Of a stretch of DNA of 64,000 nt, positions 51,268 to 60,168 are shown piece by piece; the first letter of the stretch is position 1; each line of letters starts with the position of its first letter. The translations under genes were made by a program, and so were the position numbers. The DNA is from Bradyrhizobium sp. Rc3b (GTDB lineage: Bacteria > Pseudomonadota > Alphaproteobacteria > Rhizobiales > Xanthobacteraceae), in contig NZ_FOUS01000013.1 of NCBI RefSeq assembly GCF_900114915.1, forward strand, positions 62,001 to 126,000. The letters are read 5' to 3'. The notes under the pieces were generated by a model. The model searched no databases. It was not told where the DNA came from and saw only the letters and a list, made by a program, of their open reading frames with translations.

Positions 51268-52632
51268 ATGCTTGTTCCCCGCTCTTTCGCCGACCGATCC
51301 GTCTGCATTCTGGGCCTTGGATATGTTGGGCTCACCCTTGCGTCGACGATGGCTGCAGTCGGATTCCGGGTCTGGGGCGTCGAGGTCCGGGAGGATGTGG
51401 TGGAGGGGCTGCGGCAGGGGCAGCCGCATTTCCACGAACCCGGATTGGCAGACCAACTGAGCCGCGTTTTGGTAAGCGGCGCATTATCGGTTCACTCGAG
51501 CGTGCCGCAGGATTGCGATGCTACGGCTTTCATCATCACGGTTGGCACGCCGCTGGGTCCGGACAAGCGCGTACGCACGGATATGATCGAGCACGTGGCA
51601 GGCGAGGTTGCTGCGGCGATGCCCGCAGGCGCGCTTGTGATCATGCGATCCACCGTGCGGCTGGGGACCACGCGCTCGATCGTTGCCCCGATCCTCGATG
51701 CCGCTGGCAAGTCCTATGACCTGGCCTTCTGTCCCGAGCGAACGCTCGAAGGCGTCGCCATTCAGGAACTGCGCATTCTTCCACAAATCATCGGCGGCGG
51801 TTCGGAAGACGCGACGGTGCGGGCGGGGCAGCTGTTTCAGTTCGTGACGCCAACGACGGTCCGTGTACGCGATCTCGAGACCGCCGAGATGATCAAGCTG
51901 GTGGACAATTCCCAGCGCGATGTTCATTTCGCCTTCTCCAACGAGGTGGCATCGATGTGCGATGCGATCGGGGTGAGCGCCGCGGACGTCATTTCTGCCG
52001 GAAAGCTTGGATATCCACGGACCAATCTCGCGATGCCGGGGCCGGTCGGAGGTCCCTGTCTCGAAAAGGATTCCTATATCCTAGCCGAGGGGCTCGAGCA
52101 TCGCGGCATGTCGCCGGCGATTGTTCTCACGGCGCGGAAACTCAATGAAGCTCAGCCGGAGCAGGCGATCGCAGCATTGCAACAGGTGACCGGCCGCATC
52201 AGCGGTTTCCCCGATGCGCCGGTCGTGACGGTGCTCGGCCTTGCCTTCAAGGGCGCGCCGGAAACGGATGACCTGCGTGGCACAATGGCGCGTCCCATTC
52301 TCGCGGCGTTACAGCGCCATTTTCCCAAAGCGCGTTTTAGGGCTTTCGATCCGGTGGTCTCGCTGCAGGCGATTCGAGATTTCGGACTCGATCCCGTCTC
52401 GTCCCTTGAGGAAGCGCTCGATGGCGCTAATGTCGCTGTCATTACCAACAATCACAGCGGCTTCCGCTCTATGGCGATCGAGACACTGTCCCATCGAATG
52501 GCGGCGCCTGCAATATTTTATGACTTCTGGAATAACTTCAATGCCGATTATCTGCTTTTGGCGCCGCATGTCGGCTACATGGCAATTGGCAGCCATGGCA
52601 GAGCGAAACTTCCGAAGGTAGAGGGTCTATGA
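51268..52632 (+). CDS. UDP-sugar 6-dehydrogenase (UDP-ManNAc/UDP-Glc dehydrogenase family), 454 aa
   Basis: Four-electron oxidation of the C6 hydroxyl to a carboxylate with NAD. CILGLGYVGLTLASTMAAVG is the Rossmann loop, AFIITVGTPLGPDKRVRTDM and FCPERTLEGVAIQELRILPQ are typical of the UDP-ManNAc dehydrogenase branch (WecC), GGPCLEKDSYIL holds the catalytic Cys (about 264), and VLGLAFKGAPETDDLRGT starts the last domain. ATG 51268 lacks a strong ribosome site (AAAAGAT, 9 bp). It supplies a uronic acid residue, the likely target for the asparagine-synthase-like amidotransferases. The stop overlaps the next start (ATGA). Confidence 0.85.
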   Translation: MLVPRSFADRSVCILGLGYVGLTLASTMAAVGFRVWGVEVREDVVEGLRQGQPHFHEPGLADQLSRVLVSGALSVHSSVPQDCDATAFIITVGTPLGPDKRVRTDMIEHVAGEVAAAMPAGALVIMRSTVRLGTTRSIVAPILDAAGKSYDLAFCPERTLEGVAIQELRILPQIIGGGSEDATVRAGQLFQFVTPTTVRVRDLETAEMIKLVDNSQRDVHFAFSNEVASMCDAIGVSAADVISAGKLGYPRTNLAMPGPVGGPCLEKDSYILAEGLEHRGMSPAIVLTARKLNEAQPEQAIAALQQVTGRISGFPDAPVVTVLGLAFKGAPETDDLRGTMARPILAALQRHFPKARFRAFDPVVSLQAIRDFGLDPVSSLEEALDGANVAVITNNHSGFRSMAIETLSHRMAAPAIFYDFWNNFNADYLLLAPHVGYMAIGSHGRAKLPKVEGL

Positions 52633-53627
52633 TCCGTCGATATCTCGTCACGGGGGGCACAGGTTTTCTGGGAGCCGCTCTGGTTCAGAAGCTGGTACGG
52701 GACGGGCACAGTGTGCGCGTGCTGGACAACAATTGGCGCGGCAATCCAAGGCGGCTCGCTGGAATCCAAGATCACGTAGAGCTGTATATCGGCGATATCC
52801 GCGATCCGCAGGTGGTGCGCCGGGCTGTCGATGATATGGACTGCGTGATCCATATGAGCGCCATCAACGGCACTCGATATTTCTACGAACAGCCCGAGCT
52901 CGTGGTCGATGTTGCGATTCGCGGCATGCTGACGGTGATCGATGCATGCCGGGATGCAAGGGTGCGCGAGCTCGTCGTTGCGTCCAGCTCGGAAGCCTAT
53001 CAGTCGCCAGCTCAAGTTCCGACCCCGGAGAACGTTCCACTGGTCGTGCCCGACGTACGAAATCCGCGCTATTCTTACGGCGGGTCGAAGCTCGCATCCG
53101 AATTGATCGCGCTGAACTATGGCCGGACGGATTTCGACCGCGTGGTCGTGTTCCGCCCGCACAACGTCTATGGCGCCGATATGGGTTTCGAGCATGTTGT
53201 GCCCGAATTTTCAGTCCGTGCGGCAGAGGCCGACCTGGCGACGACGCCAGGATTGCCTTTGACTTTTCCCTTAAAGGGGGACGGCGCTCAAACGCGCGCC
53301 TTCATCCATGTGGACGATTTCACGGATGGTCTTGCGACGGTCGTTGAACGCGGGGAGCATCTCAGCGTCTACCACATCGGAAACGCTGAAGAGGTGACGA
53401 TCCGGCGCGTTGCGGAACTGATCGTTGCAAGCTTCGGGCGGGAGGCGATCATCGAAACCGGCCCTGCACCGCTCGGCGAAACTCAGCGTCGTTGTCCGGA
53501 TATCACCAAGATCAGAGCGCTAGGTTGGTCCCCCAGCATTTCACTGCAGGACGGTCTTCCGCCCGTCGTCCGCTGGTACCGAGACCATCCAGAGCTGCGC
53601 CCACGAAATTCAGGAGATAGCAAATGA
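52629..53627 (+). CDS. NAD-dependent nucleotide-sugar epimerase/dehydratase (SDR), 332 aa
   Basis: Extended SDR: YLVTGGTGFLGAALVQKLVR is the NAD-binding loop (GxxGxxG), VIHMSAINGTRYFYEQPELV, SSSEAYQS, and the catalytic Y150-x3-K154 in YSYGGSKLASE. FRPHNVYGADMGFEHVVPEF and DDFTDGLATVVERG are the substrate side. Most like UDP-glucose/GlcNAc epimerases and related dehydratases; the precise reaction cannot be read from sequence. It overlaps both neighbours by 4 bp, thus it is tightly coupled with the dehydrogenase and the C-methyltransferase. Confidence 0.85.
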   Translation: MIRRYLVTGGTGFLGAALVQKLVRDGHSVRVLDNNWRGNPRRLAGIQDHVELYIGDIRDPQVVRRAVDDMDCVIHMSAINGTRYFYEQPELVVDVAIRGMLTVIDACRDARVRELVVASSSEAYQSPAQVPTPENVPLVVPDVRNPRYSYGGSKLASELIALNYGRTDFDRVVVFRPHNVYGADMGFEHVVPEFSVRAAEADLATTPGLPLTFPLKGDGAQTRAFIHVDDFTDGLATVVERGEHLSVYHIGNAEEVTIRRVAELIVASFGREAIIETGPAPLGETQRRCPDITKIRALGWSPSISLQDGLPPVVRWYRDHPELRPRNSGDSK

Positions 53628-54874
53628 CCGCGACGGTGCAATCCAGGCCGATCCTCGAGTGCCAAATCTGTGCGAGCGATAAACTCAAACCGGTGCTGTT
53701 TCTTGGCTATGTCCCGCCGGTGAACACCATGCCGCCGGTCGGGGAACGTGCGCTCGAGCAGCCTGCGTTTCCGCTCGAGCTGTTCCGATGCGAGGAATGT
53801 AGCCTTGTACAGATCGGGCTCGAGGTCGATGCGGAAGTTCTCTTCCCATATTCCTATCCGTATCTGAGCGGCACGACCAAGATTCTGCGCGAGAACTTCG
53901 CGGAGCTGTATCGAGAGGCGTCATCGCTCATCAAGATCTCGGTCGACGATCTCGTAGTGGACGTCGGCTCGAATGACGGATCGTTGCTGATCAATTTCAA
54001 GGAAGGCGGCCATCGTGTTCTCGGCGTCGAGCCGTCGCGCGCTGGCGAAGTCGCGCGCGGCCGTGGCATCGAGACGCTGACGGATTATTTTGGCGTGAAG
54101 CTCGCGACCCGGCTGCGCGCCGAGCGCGGCGCTGCCAAGGTCATAACTGCGGCAAACGTGTTCGCGCATATTGGCGATGTTCACAACGTTACTAATGGCG
54201 TTGTCGAATGGCTAGCCGAGGACGGCGTCTTCATCTCGGAGTCGCACTATCTGCTCGATCTGGTCAAGACGCTCCAATACGATACCGTCTATCACGAGCA
54301 TCTTCGTTACTACGCGCTGGGCGCGCTCGAAGCGCTGCTCGCGCGTCACGGACTTGAAGTGTTTCATGTCAAACGCATTCCGACTCATGGCGGCTCCATT
54401 CGGGTCTATGCCGCGCGTTCGGGGCACTATCCGATTCAAGCGTCGGTTGCCGAGCGTCGCGCCGACGAGGAGCGCTTTGGTCTCACCGACGGCAGCGCGC
54501 TGAAGACCTTTGCCGCGCGCGTAGTTCATTCCAAGTTGACATTGTACAAGCTGCTCGCTGGGTTGAAGAAGGATTGCACCAGCATCGTCGGCATTGGCGC
54601 TCCGTCGCGCGCATCTACGCTGATCAACTATGTCGGCCTCGACGACGGAATCATGGATTCCGTCATGGAAGTTTCGGGCTCGCATAAGCTCGACAAGTAT
54701 ATTCCCGGCACACGGATCCCCGTGATCGACGAGGCGGCGCTGTACAGGGACCAGCCGGACTACGCGCTGCTGCTGTCCTGGCACATCGCGGATGAGCTTG
54801 CCGCCAATCTCCGAAAGCGTGGGTACAAGGGCAAGTTCATTGTGCCTTTGCCCGAGCCGCGAATTATCGAGTGA
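53624..54874 (+). CDS. Sugar C-methyltransferase-like protein (NovU/TylC3 type), 416 aa
   Basis: The three-part architecture is clear: an N-terminal zinc-binding segment CQICASDKLKPVLFLGYVPP with a later CEEC, the SAM domain DLVVDVGSNDGSLLINFKEG with ITAANVFAHIGDVHNVTNGV and HYLLDLVKTLQYDTVYHEHL (His/Tyr/Glu active-site region), and the C-terminal Rossmann-like domain IVGIGAPSRASTLINYVGLD. Such enzymes methylate deoxyketosugar carbons in deoxysugar pathways. ATG 53624 overlaps the epimerase stop. This suggests a branched-chain or C-methylated sugar in the polymer. Confidence 0.85.
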   Translation: MTATVQSRPILECQICASDKLKPVLFLGYVPPVNTMPPVGERALEQPAFPLELFRCEECSLVQIGLEVDAEVLFPYSYPYLSGTTKILRENFAELYREASSLIKISVDDLVVDVGSNDGSLLINFKEGGHRVLGVEPSRAGEVARGRGIETLTDYFGVKLATRLRAERGAAKVITAANVFAHIGDVHNVTNGVVEWLAEDGVFISESHYLLDLVKTLQYDTVYHEHLRYYALGALEALLARHGLEVFHVKRIPTHGGSIRVYAARSGHYPIQASVAERRADEERFGLTDGSALKTFAARVVHSKLTLYKLLAGLKKDCTSIVGIGAPSRASTLINYVGLDDGIMDSVMEVSGSHKLDKYIPGTRIPVIDEAALYRDQPDYALLLSWHIADELAANLRKRGYKGKFIVPLPEPRIIE

Positions 54875-54878
54875 TCTG

Positions 54879-55937
54879 ATGGTAGGGAAACGAGCGCTCA
54901 GGCTTGGGGTCGTGGGTCTGGGGTTTGGTGCCGACGTGCATGTCCCCGCATTTGATCTGCTGCCCGATGTCGAGGTCGTTGCCCTGTTGGGGAGAAATGC
55001 CGAAAAGGCTGCAAGCGCGGAAAGCCGCCTGAGAATTCCGGTGTTCACGGATCCCAAGAGTTTTTTCGCCTCGCGCCTCGATGCGGTGAGCGTGGCGGTG
55101 CCTCCGGGACAGGTCGAAGCCATCGTAGAACATTGCCATGCGCATCGGCTTCCCGTGCTATGTGAGAAGCCGCTCGGCTCCAATACGCCCGCTGCGGAGC
55201 GAATGGCGCAGCAATATGGAGATCTGACAACGGCGCTCGATTTTGAATTCGCAGAACTCGAAACATTTTTGGCTCTACACGAAGCGATCCACGCGCGAAA
55301 GCTGGGGGACCTCAGGCATGTCCAGGTCACCTGGCTCAACGAATCCTGGGTGCATCGGAGCGGGACCTGGTCGTGGAAGACCGATGCCGACCGCGACGGT
55401 GGCGTGCTGAACCTTTTCGGGACCCATGTTCTTTATCTCATGGAGTGGCTTGCGGGCCCTGTTGTCGCTTTGTCTGCACGTATGGATTCGCGGGTGACGG
55501 CCCAGCTGAAGCCGAATGGCGATGCGCGCGCAGCGGAAGATCTCGTCCATGCCACGTTTGATCACGCATCGGGTGCGGTGACATCGATCACGATCGGCAA
55601 CGCCAATCCGGGTTTGACGGCGCATCGGTGGACGGTTGTGGGCAGCGCCGGATCGGCCGTGATCGATAATTCCACGCGCGACTATATGGGCGGTTTCAGG
55701 CTGGTCGCGACGAGCGCCCGTGGTGAGCCGCTGCTGGACGTGTCCGAACCTGCAGCTAACGGGGATGGTCGTCTGCCTCCTTTCAAGCGTCTGGCGGAAC
55801 GGTTCGTTACAGCCGTGAGGGCAGGCACGACTTGCCATCCTGGTTTTGGCGAGGGGGCGCGCGTGCAGCTTCTGGTCGATGCCATCAGGCAGGCTGCGCT
55901 GGACAACCGAACCATCGAAATTCAGAGGCCCCTGTGA
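54879..55937 (+). CDS. Gfo/Idh/MocA family oxidoreductase, 352 aa
   Basis: NAD(P)-dependent sugar or inositol oxidoreductase. LRLGVVGLGFGADVHVPAFD is the Rossmann loop, LDAVSVAVPPGQVEAIVEHC, then VLCEKPLGSN (the conserved EKP), and a C-terminal sheet domain with GGVLNLFGTHVLYLMEWLAG, where the catalytic His lies. ATG 54879 is 4 bp after the methyltransferase stop. In such loci these enzymes oxidise at C3 or reduce keto sugars. The final GTGA overlaps the start of the next gene. Confidence 0.85.
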   Translation: MVGKRALRLGVVGLGFGADVHVPAFDLLPDVEVVALLGRNAEKAASAESRLRIPVFTDPKSFFASRLDAVSVAVPPGQVEAIVEHCHAHRLPVLCEKPLGSNTPAAERMAQQYGDLTTALDFEFAELETFLALHEAIHARKLGDLRHVQVTWLNESWVHRSGTWSWKTDADRDGGVLNLFGTHVLYLMEWLAGPVVALSARMDSRVTAQLKPNGDARAAEDLVHATFDHASGAVTSITIGNANPGLTAHRWTVVGSAGSAVIDNSTRDYMGGFRLVATSARGEPLLDVSEPAANGDGRLPPFKRLAERFVTAVRAGTTCHPGFGEGARVQLLVDAIRQAALDNRTIEIQRPL

Positions 55938-57187
55938 GGCTCGTCATCGTCGCATCGAACTGGCCTTTTCCAGGACATACGGTTCGCGCCGCCAATGTGG
56001 TCGTATTCGAACTGACGCGTGCGCTCGCTGCCCAGACAGCGATGACGATCGGGTTTCTCAGGGTGGGGCTGGAAGGGGAGCCTCGGCCAGATGCCGACGA
56101 AATCGCGGGTCTTGCCGCTTTGGCCGAAGTTGGCGTCGAGATCCTGCCCGAAATCATTTTACCGGTGCGGAAGACGCAGGGCTCGCCATTCATCAAATTG
56201 CTCGATCCGAAGCCGGAACATTTCTATCCCTATGTCGATCAGGGAGGCGCTATCGCGCGGGCTCTAGCATCCTGGAATGCGGATGCGCTGATGGTGCCCT
56301 GGAGCGAATGGCTGACAGCCGCCTGTTCCACGGTGCCTGTTCTCAAATTCGCCTACTATGGAAACCCGGATCACAAGACCGGCTACATGCGCGCAATGCA
56401 TGATCGCAAGCTGAATGGCTGGAATCCGGGCTATCTGCGCTTGCGACTTGGCCTGTCCCGTCTCGAGCAGGTGCATAACCAGATTATGCTCCGCTACGAA
56501 ATACTCGGGGATGTAGCCGCTAACGATGCCGCGTATTACGCCCAGCGCGGGCATCCGAACGCGTTCTATATCCAGAATGTCTGGATCGACCGCTTCGGCG
56601 AGGGGTGGCGCGAGCGTCGACGCGCGCTGGAGCAGCCGAGTCCCCTTGTCATCATTGGCAATATCGGAAAGCTCGGCGGGACCGCCAACCGCTACGGGCT
56701 GGATTATCTCGGCCGCGAGGTTCTTCCCGAGTTGCGCAAGCGCATGGCGCCGGGGACATTCAGGATCGAGATTCTCGGATCCGGGGAGCTTGAGCCAGGT
56801 ATTCGCGCTCCTCTCGAAGGGCCCGACGTAGTGTTTCGCGGCTTCGTACCGGATATCGACGAAGCTATGCTGGCGGCGCACGTGTTCCTGTGCACGAACA
56901 ATGCGACGCCATTCAAGGTCGGCCACACCCGATATCTTCACGCCTGGACGCTTGGTTCCTGCGTGATAGCCCATCAGGACGTGAGCTTGTCGATGCCCGA
57001 GATCAGGCACGGAGAGAATGCCTTGCTCGGGTGTGACGCCAGCGATATCGCAGATCTGATTGCGCGGGCAGGGCAGGATCACGCGCTGCGCAACCAAATT
57101 GGAAGCGCGGGCTGGGAAACTTATCTGACGAAGTTCAGGGCGGAGACGGTTGCGGCAAGGATAGCAGAGCAACTAAGAAGCCACTGA
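55934..57187 (+). CDS. Glycosyltransferase family 4-like protein, 417 aa
   Basis: Starts at GTG 55934 (MRLVIVASNWPFPGHTVRAA), overlapping the oxidoreductase stop. The N-terminal strand-loop, the central IIGNIGKLGGTANRYGLDYL, FRIEILGSGELEPGIRAPLE and the VFRGFVPDIDEAMLAAHVFL CTNN block follow the GT-B pattern, but the donor motif (HTRYLHAWTLGSCVIAHQDV) lacks the common E-x7-E form, so the family assignment is by overall layout. Last gene of this sub-operon; a 400-bp gap follows. Confidence 0.7.
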   Translation: MRLVIVASNWPFPGHTVRAANVVVFELTRALAAQTAMTIGFLRVGLEGEPRPDADEIAGLAALAEVGVEILPEIILPVRKTQGSPFIKLLDPKPEHFYPYVDQGGAIARALASWNADALMVPWSEWLTAACSTVPVLKFAYYGNPDHKTGYMRAMHDRKLNGWNPGYLRLRLGLSRLEQVHNQIMLRYEILGDVAANDAAYYAQRGHPNAFYIQNVWIDRFGEGWRERRRALEQPSPLVIIGNIGKLGGTANRYGLDYLGREVLPELRKRMAPGTFRIEILGSGELEPGIRAPLEGPDVVFRGFVPDIDEAMLAAHVFLCTNNATPFKVGHTRYLHAWTLGSCVIAHQDVSLSMPEIRHGENALLGCDASDIADLIARAGQDHALRNQIGSAGWETYLTKFRAETVAARIAEQLRSH

Positions 57188-57589
57188 AGCGGCCGGAGAT
57201 CGCACGAGTCGCGTGTCACTGACAACGCTGTGCCTGGTGAAAATCGCCGCCAGCCTATGCCAGCCGTGGCGCACTACTTTTGAGTTTAAGTCACCGCGTG
57301 ATGGCAGGCAATGATCTGGGTGTCTCGCAAATGTTATGGTAGAGAGTGGAGCATTTCATTGAGGCGGGCGCCGTCTACGGCTATTTACCTTTTAGGATAT
57401 CCCCTCACTCTAGCCCACGGACAGCTTTATGCTCGAAGCAGCGGCGGGTGCCAATGAACGTTGACCTGTCGAGCCGGACAGATTTCGGGGGTGTCTTTCC
57501 TCCGTTAGCATGCGCAGCGATTGTGATGCGAGATCGTGGGCACTCGCGGATTTGTTGTTTTGACAGTCACTGGGCGGAGTTGGGTTGGG
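57188..57589. other. Gap between polysaccharide sub-operons
   Basis: About 400 bp. No gene is supported; short frames here are low-quality. It probably contains the promoter for the GT2/methyltransferase unit. No clear hairpin terminator was seen after 57187. Confidence 0.4.
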
Positions 57590-58324
57590 ATGACTGATCG
57601 TCCCGTGCGGCCGGTGCTAACGATTGTCACGGTCACTTACAATAGTGCCGCGACCCTGCGGGATACGTTGCGGAGCGTGCGCGATCAAAGTTTCCGTGAC
57701 TATGAGCACCTGATTGTCGATGGCGGGTCGACAGACGGCACTATCGACATCCTTACGGAAGCAGGCGAGACTATCCGATGGATATCGGAGCCCGACCGCG
57801 GCATCTATGATGCGATGAACAAGGGAATCCGGCTTGCGCGGGGCAACTGGATTCACCTCTTGAATTCAGACGACTATTACAATGCCAATGACGTCCTGGC
57901 GCGAATTGTGCCGCGTCTGGTCGAAGGTTCAGTGAACTACTGCGATCTGGTCAGGGCCGAACCGGATGGCAGCCGGGTTCTTCAGCGTTACAACTTCAAG
58001 AAGTGGCCGCTTTATTTCTCCGCTTATTTGCCCCATCCGTCTCTCATCGTATCGGCTAGGCAATACGCAGAGCTTGGCCCCTATGATACGACGTTCCGGG
58101 TTGCCGCGGACCACGACATGATCCTGCGGCTGGTCAAACGATATCCGGCAAATCACATACCGGTCGAAATGACTGTCATGCGGCAATCGGGCGTTTCGGC
58201 TACCAATCTTGATTGGAGCATGCGGGAGTTCGGGATGGTGCTTCAAAAACATAATACCCCTGTGGCGGTCGCGAGCGTCATCATGGCCATTCGCCGCATA
58301 TGGTGGAGGATACGGATAAGATGA
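57590..58324 (+). CDS. Glycosyltransferase family 2, 244 aa
   Basis: GT-A fold inverting enzyme. LTIVTVTYNSAATLRDTLRS, HLIVDGGSTDGTIDIL (first Asp), ISEPDRGIYDAMNKGIRLAR and WIHLLNSDDYY (DXD-like) are the canonical GT2 block of the WcaA-like subfamily. The C-terminus HPSLIVSARQYAELGPYDTT, then AADHDMILRLVKRYP, holds the acceptor-side ED/D-x-D pattern. ATG 57590 is chosen: GGAG lies upstream and the preceding part of the frame is non-homologous. It overlaps the next gene by 4 bp. Confidence 0.9.
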   Translation: MTDRPVRPVLTIVTVTYNSAATLRDTLRSVRDQSFRDYEHLIVDGGSTDGTIDILTEAGETIRWISEPDRGIYDAMNKGIRLARGNWIHLLNSDDYYNANDVLARIVPRLVEGSVNYCDLVRAEPDGSRVLQRYNFKKWPLYFSAYLPHPSLIVSARQYAELGPYDTTFRVAADHDMILRLVKRYPANHIPVEMTVMRQSGVSATNLDWSMREFGMVLQKHNTPVAVASVIMAIRRIWWRIRIR

Positions 58325-58935
58325 ACGACCCAAATAGTCTTGCGATTCGTGCCGGCGTCACCGAGCGAATATCACTGATATCGCCTGACCGTGCGGCGAG
58401 CGTCGCCGATATTGGTTGCGGCGAGGGAGAATTGCTGGGGGGCCTTGTGGAACTCGGTTTTGGCGAGTTGATGGGGGTCGGCTGGAAGATTGATGTTCCT
58501 GCCGGCGTTGCCAAGGTGGAGGAAGTCGATCTCAGTCAGCCCGGCTGGGCGGATCGAATCGGTGGGCGGACTTTTGATGTTCTTGTTGCCACCGAAGTGC
58601 TGGAACACCTAGTCAACCCCTATGAGTTTCTGGCCCAGCTGCGGCGGCTCGCCGCACCGGCCGGACGCCTGATCCTAACCTTCCCGAACGTACACAATTG
58701 GCGAAGCATCGTCGGCTATGCAGTGAGCGGTCGCTTCAGCGGTTTCTTTGGGCCGAACTGGAACAACAACCACCCGCTGTACGACCAGCATATTTTCATA
58801 CCTAACCACCATCTGGTGCGATACTTCCTTCGCCTTGCCGGCTTCGAAGTCGTCTCGATCGATTTCCTGTACGGTCAGGGAAAGCTGTTCGGTACAACGG
58901 CGATGTTCGATTGCCGTACGATAGCCAAGCCCTAA
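58321..58935 (+). CDS. Class I SAM-dependent methyltransferase, 204 aa
   Basis: ASVADIGCGEGELLGGLVEL is the SAM loop, FDVLVATEVLEHLVNPYEFL the central acidic strand, and AAPAGRLILTFPNVHNWRSI the post-strand region, all of the Methyltransf_11/23 type. ATG 58321 overlaps the GT2 stop (ATGA) with GGAGGATACGGATAAG upstream. Probably methylates a sugar, perhaps the terminal residue added by the preceding glycosyltransferase; the acceptor is unknown. Confidence 0.85.
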   Translation: MNDPNSLAIRAGVTERISLISPDRAASVADIGCGEGELLGGLVELGFGELMGVGWKIDVPAGVAKVEEVDLSQPGWADRIGGRTFDVLVATEVLEHLVNPYEFLAQLRRLAAPAGRLILTFPNVHNWRSIVGYAVSGRFSGFFGPNWNNNHPLYDQHIFIPNHHLVRYFLRLAGFEVVSIDFLYGQGKLFGTTAMFDCRTIAKP

Positions 58936-59118
58936 GGGAATTTCCCCGGAGCCAGCTGGGCCGATGCGACAGATGCCTGGGTCCATCTCTGCGGGGCCGC
59001 TTGGGGCTTGGAGCCCTGTTCGCTTGTTCGGATGCCGCTATGGCATTACAGGAACGGCTAAATGGCGAGGTATTCCGTCTCCCGGGTCGAGGCTCCTTTC
59101 TGAGGAATGGGAACCAAA

Positions 59119-59937
59119 ATGAACTATGCCGGAAATTCGGCGCCGGCTTCCCCGGCAGCATTTTTCGAGTGGTGCCTGCATTCGGTGGATCAGGACAAGA
59201 TACCCTTTCGGGCCAATTATCCCCAATATTTCAGCAGTTCGGCGCCCTATCTCTGGCGGGCCTATGACCGGCGCCTGTCCGACGTGGTTGCACTCGTTCG
59301 TCCCGGCTTGCGCGTCCTTGAAATCGGCTGTGGCATCGGTTCGGACCTCCACTGGCTGGCGTTGCGCGGCGCGGATGTCACGGGGATCGATGTGAAGTCT
59401 GAATGGACGGACGCTGCGCGGGAACTGACGAAGCACGTCCGCGACAAGATCGGGCCGGTGACGGTCAGGATCGAACGTATCAACCTGCTCGATCTTCCTG
59501 ACGCCCAATACGACCTCATCTACATGAAGGATACCTTCCATCATCTAGAGCCGCGCGATCAAATCGTTGCCAAGATCGTGTCGTTGCTGGCTCCCGGTGG
59601 CAGAATTGTAATCGTCGAACCCAACGCGTGGAATCCTGCGATTCAGTACAAGATGTTTCGTATCCGCGGCTTCAACACGATTATCGATAAGACCGATAAG
59701 GCGACAGGAGAGCGCTTCATTTATGGGAATGAGCGCCTCGTCACCGGAGCAGCTATTACGCGCGCCTTTGCGCGCTACGGCGTCAAGGGTGCTTCACACT
59801 TGTTTAGACTAGTGCCCACTGCGTTGGCATCGAATTCGTTCTTCGTCAACACAGCCAATCTGCTCGAAAAGCTTCGGATCGAAGCACTCCTAGTGCCAGC
59901 CTGCATCCACTGTGTCTATTCCGGAACCAAAAGGTGA
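59119..59937 (+). CDS. Class I SAM-dependent methyltransferase, 272 aa
   Basis: LRVLEIGCGIGSDLHWLALR GADVTGIDVKSEW is the SAM-binding part, YDLIYMKDTFHHLEPRDQIV the catalytic strand, and LAPGGRIVIVEPNAWNPAIQ the region typical of ubiquinone/sugar-type methyltransferases. The C-terminal 100 residues (NTIIDKTDKATGERFIYGNE) are an acceptor-side extension. ATG 59119 (GGGA 7 bp upstream) is preferred; ATG 59107 sits directly on AGGA. About 180 bp after the previous gene, probably still the same unit. Confidence 0.8.
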   Translation: MNYAGNSAPASPAAFFEWCLHSVDQDKIPFRANYPQYFSSSAPYLWRAYDRRLSDVVALVRPGLRVLEIGCGIGSDLHWLALRGADVTGIDVKSEWTDAARELTKHVRDKIGPVTVRIERINLLDLPDAQYDLIYMKDTFHHLEPRDQIVAKIVSLLAPGGRIVIVEPNAWNPAIQYKMFRIRGFNTIIDKTDKATGERFIYGNERLVTGAAITRAFARYGVKGASHLFRLVPTALASNSFFVNTANLLEKLRIEALLVPACIHCVYSGTKR

Positions 59938-60168
59938 ATCCTGTGCCGCTTTCCTACCCTCTTCTGCCTCCCTTTTGAGGCGAAGGACAATAAGCCACTG
60001 ATTACTTTTCAGGGTTTCGGCTCATTTCCTGGTTTTTCAGCTTGGTTCAACCTCCCAATCGACATGAAGCCTGTTGTCGAATATTGAGGCTCGGCGTGGC
60101 TGCGGTATTGCCAATGACAATCTTTCGAAGTCTGGTGGTACAATATTACTATGATTGAGGCGTTGTCG

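Noticed and set aside
59966-59981. GCCTC-CCTTTT-GAGGC hairpin as terminator between methyltransferase and GT4 genes
   Set aside because: Only a 5-bp stem and no following T-tract; too weak to call.
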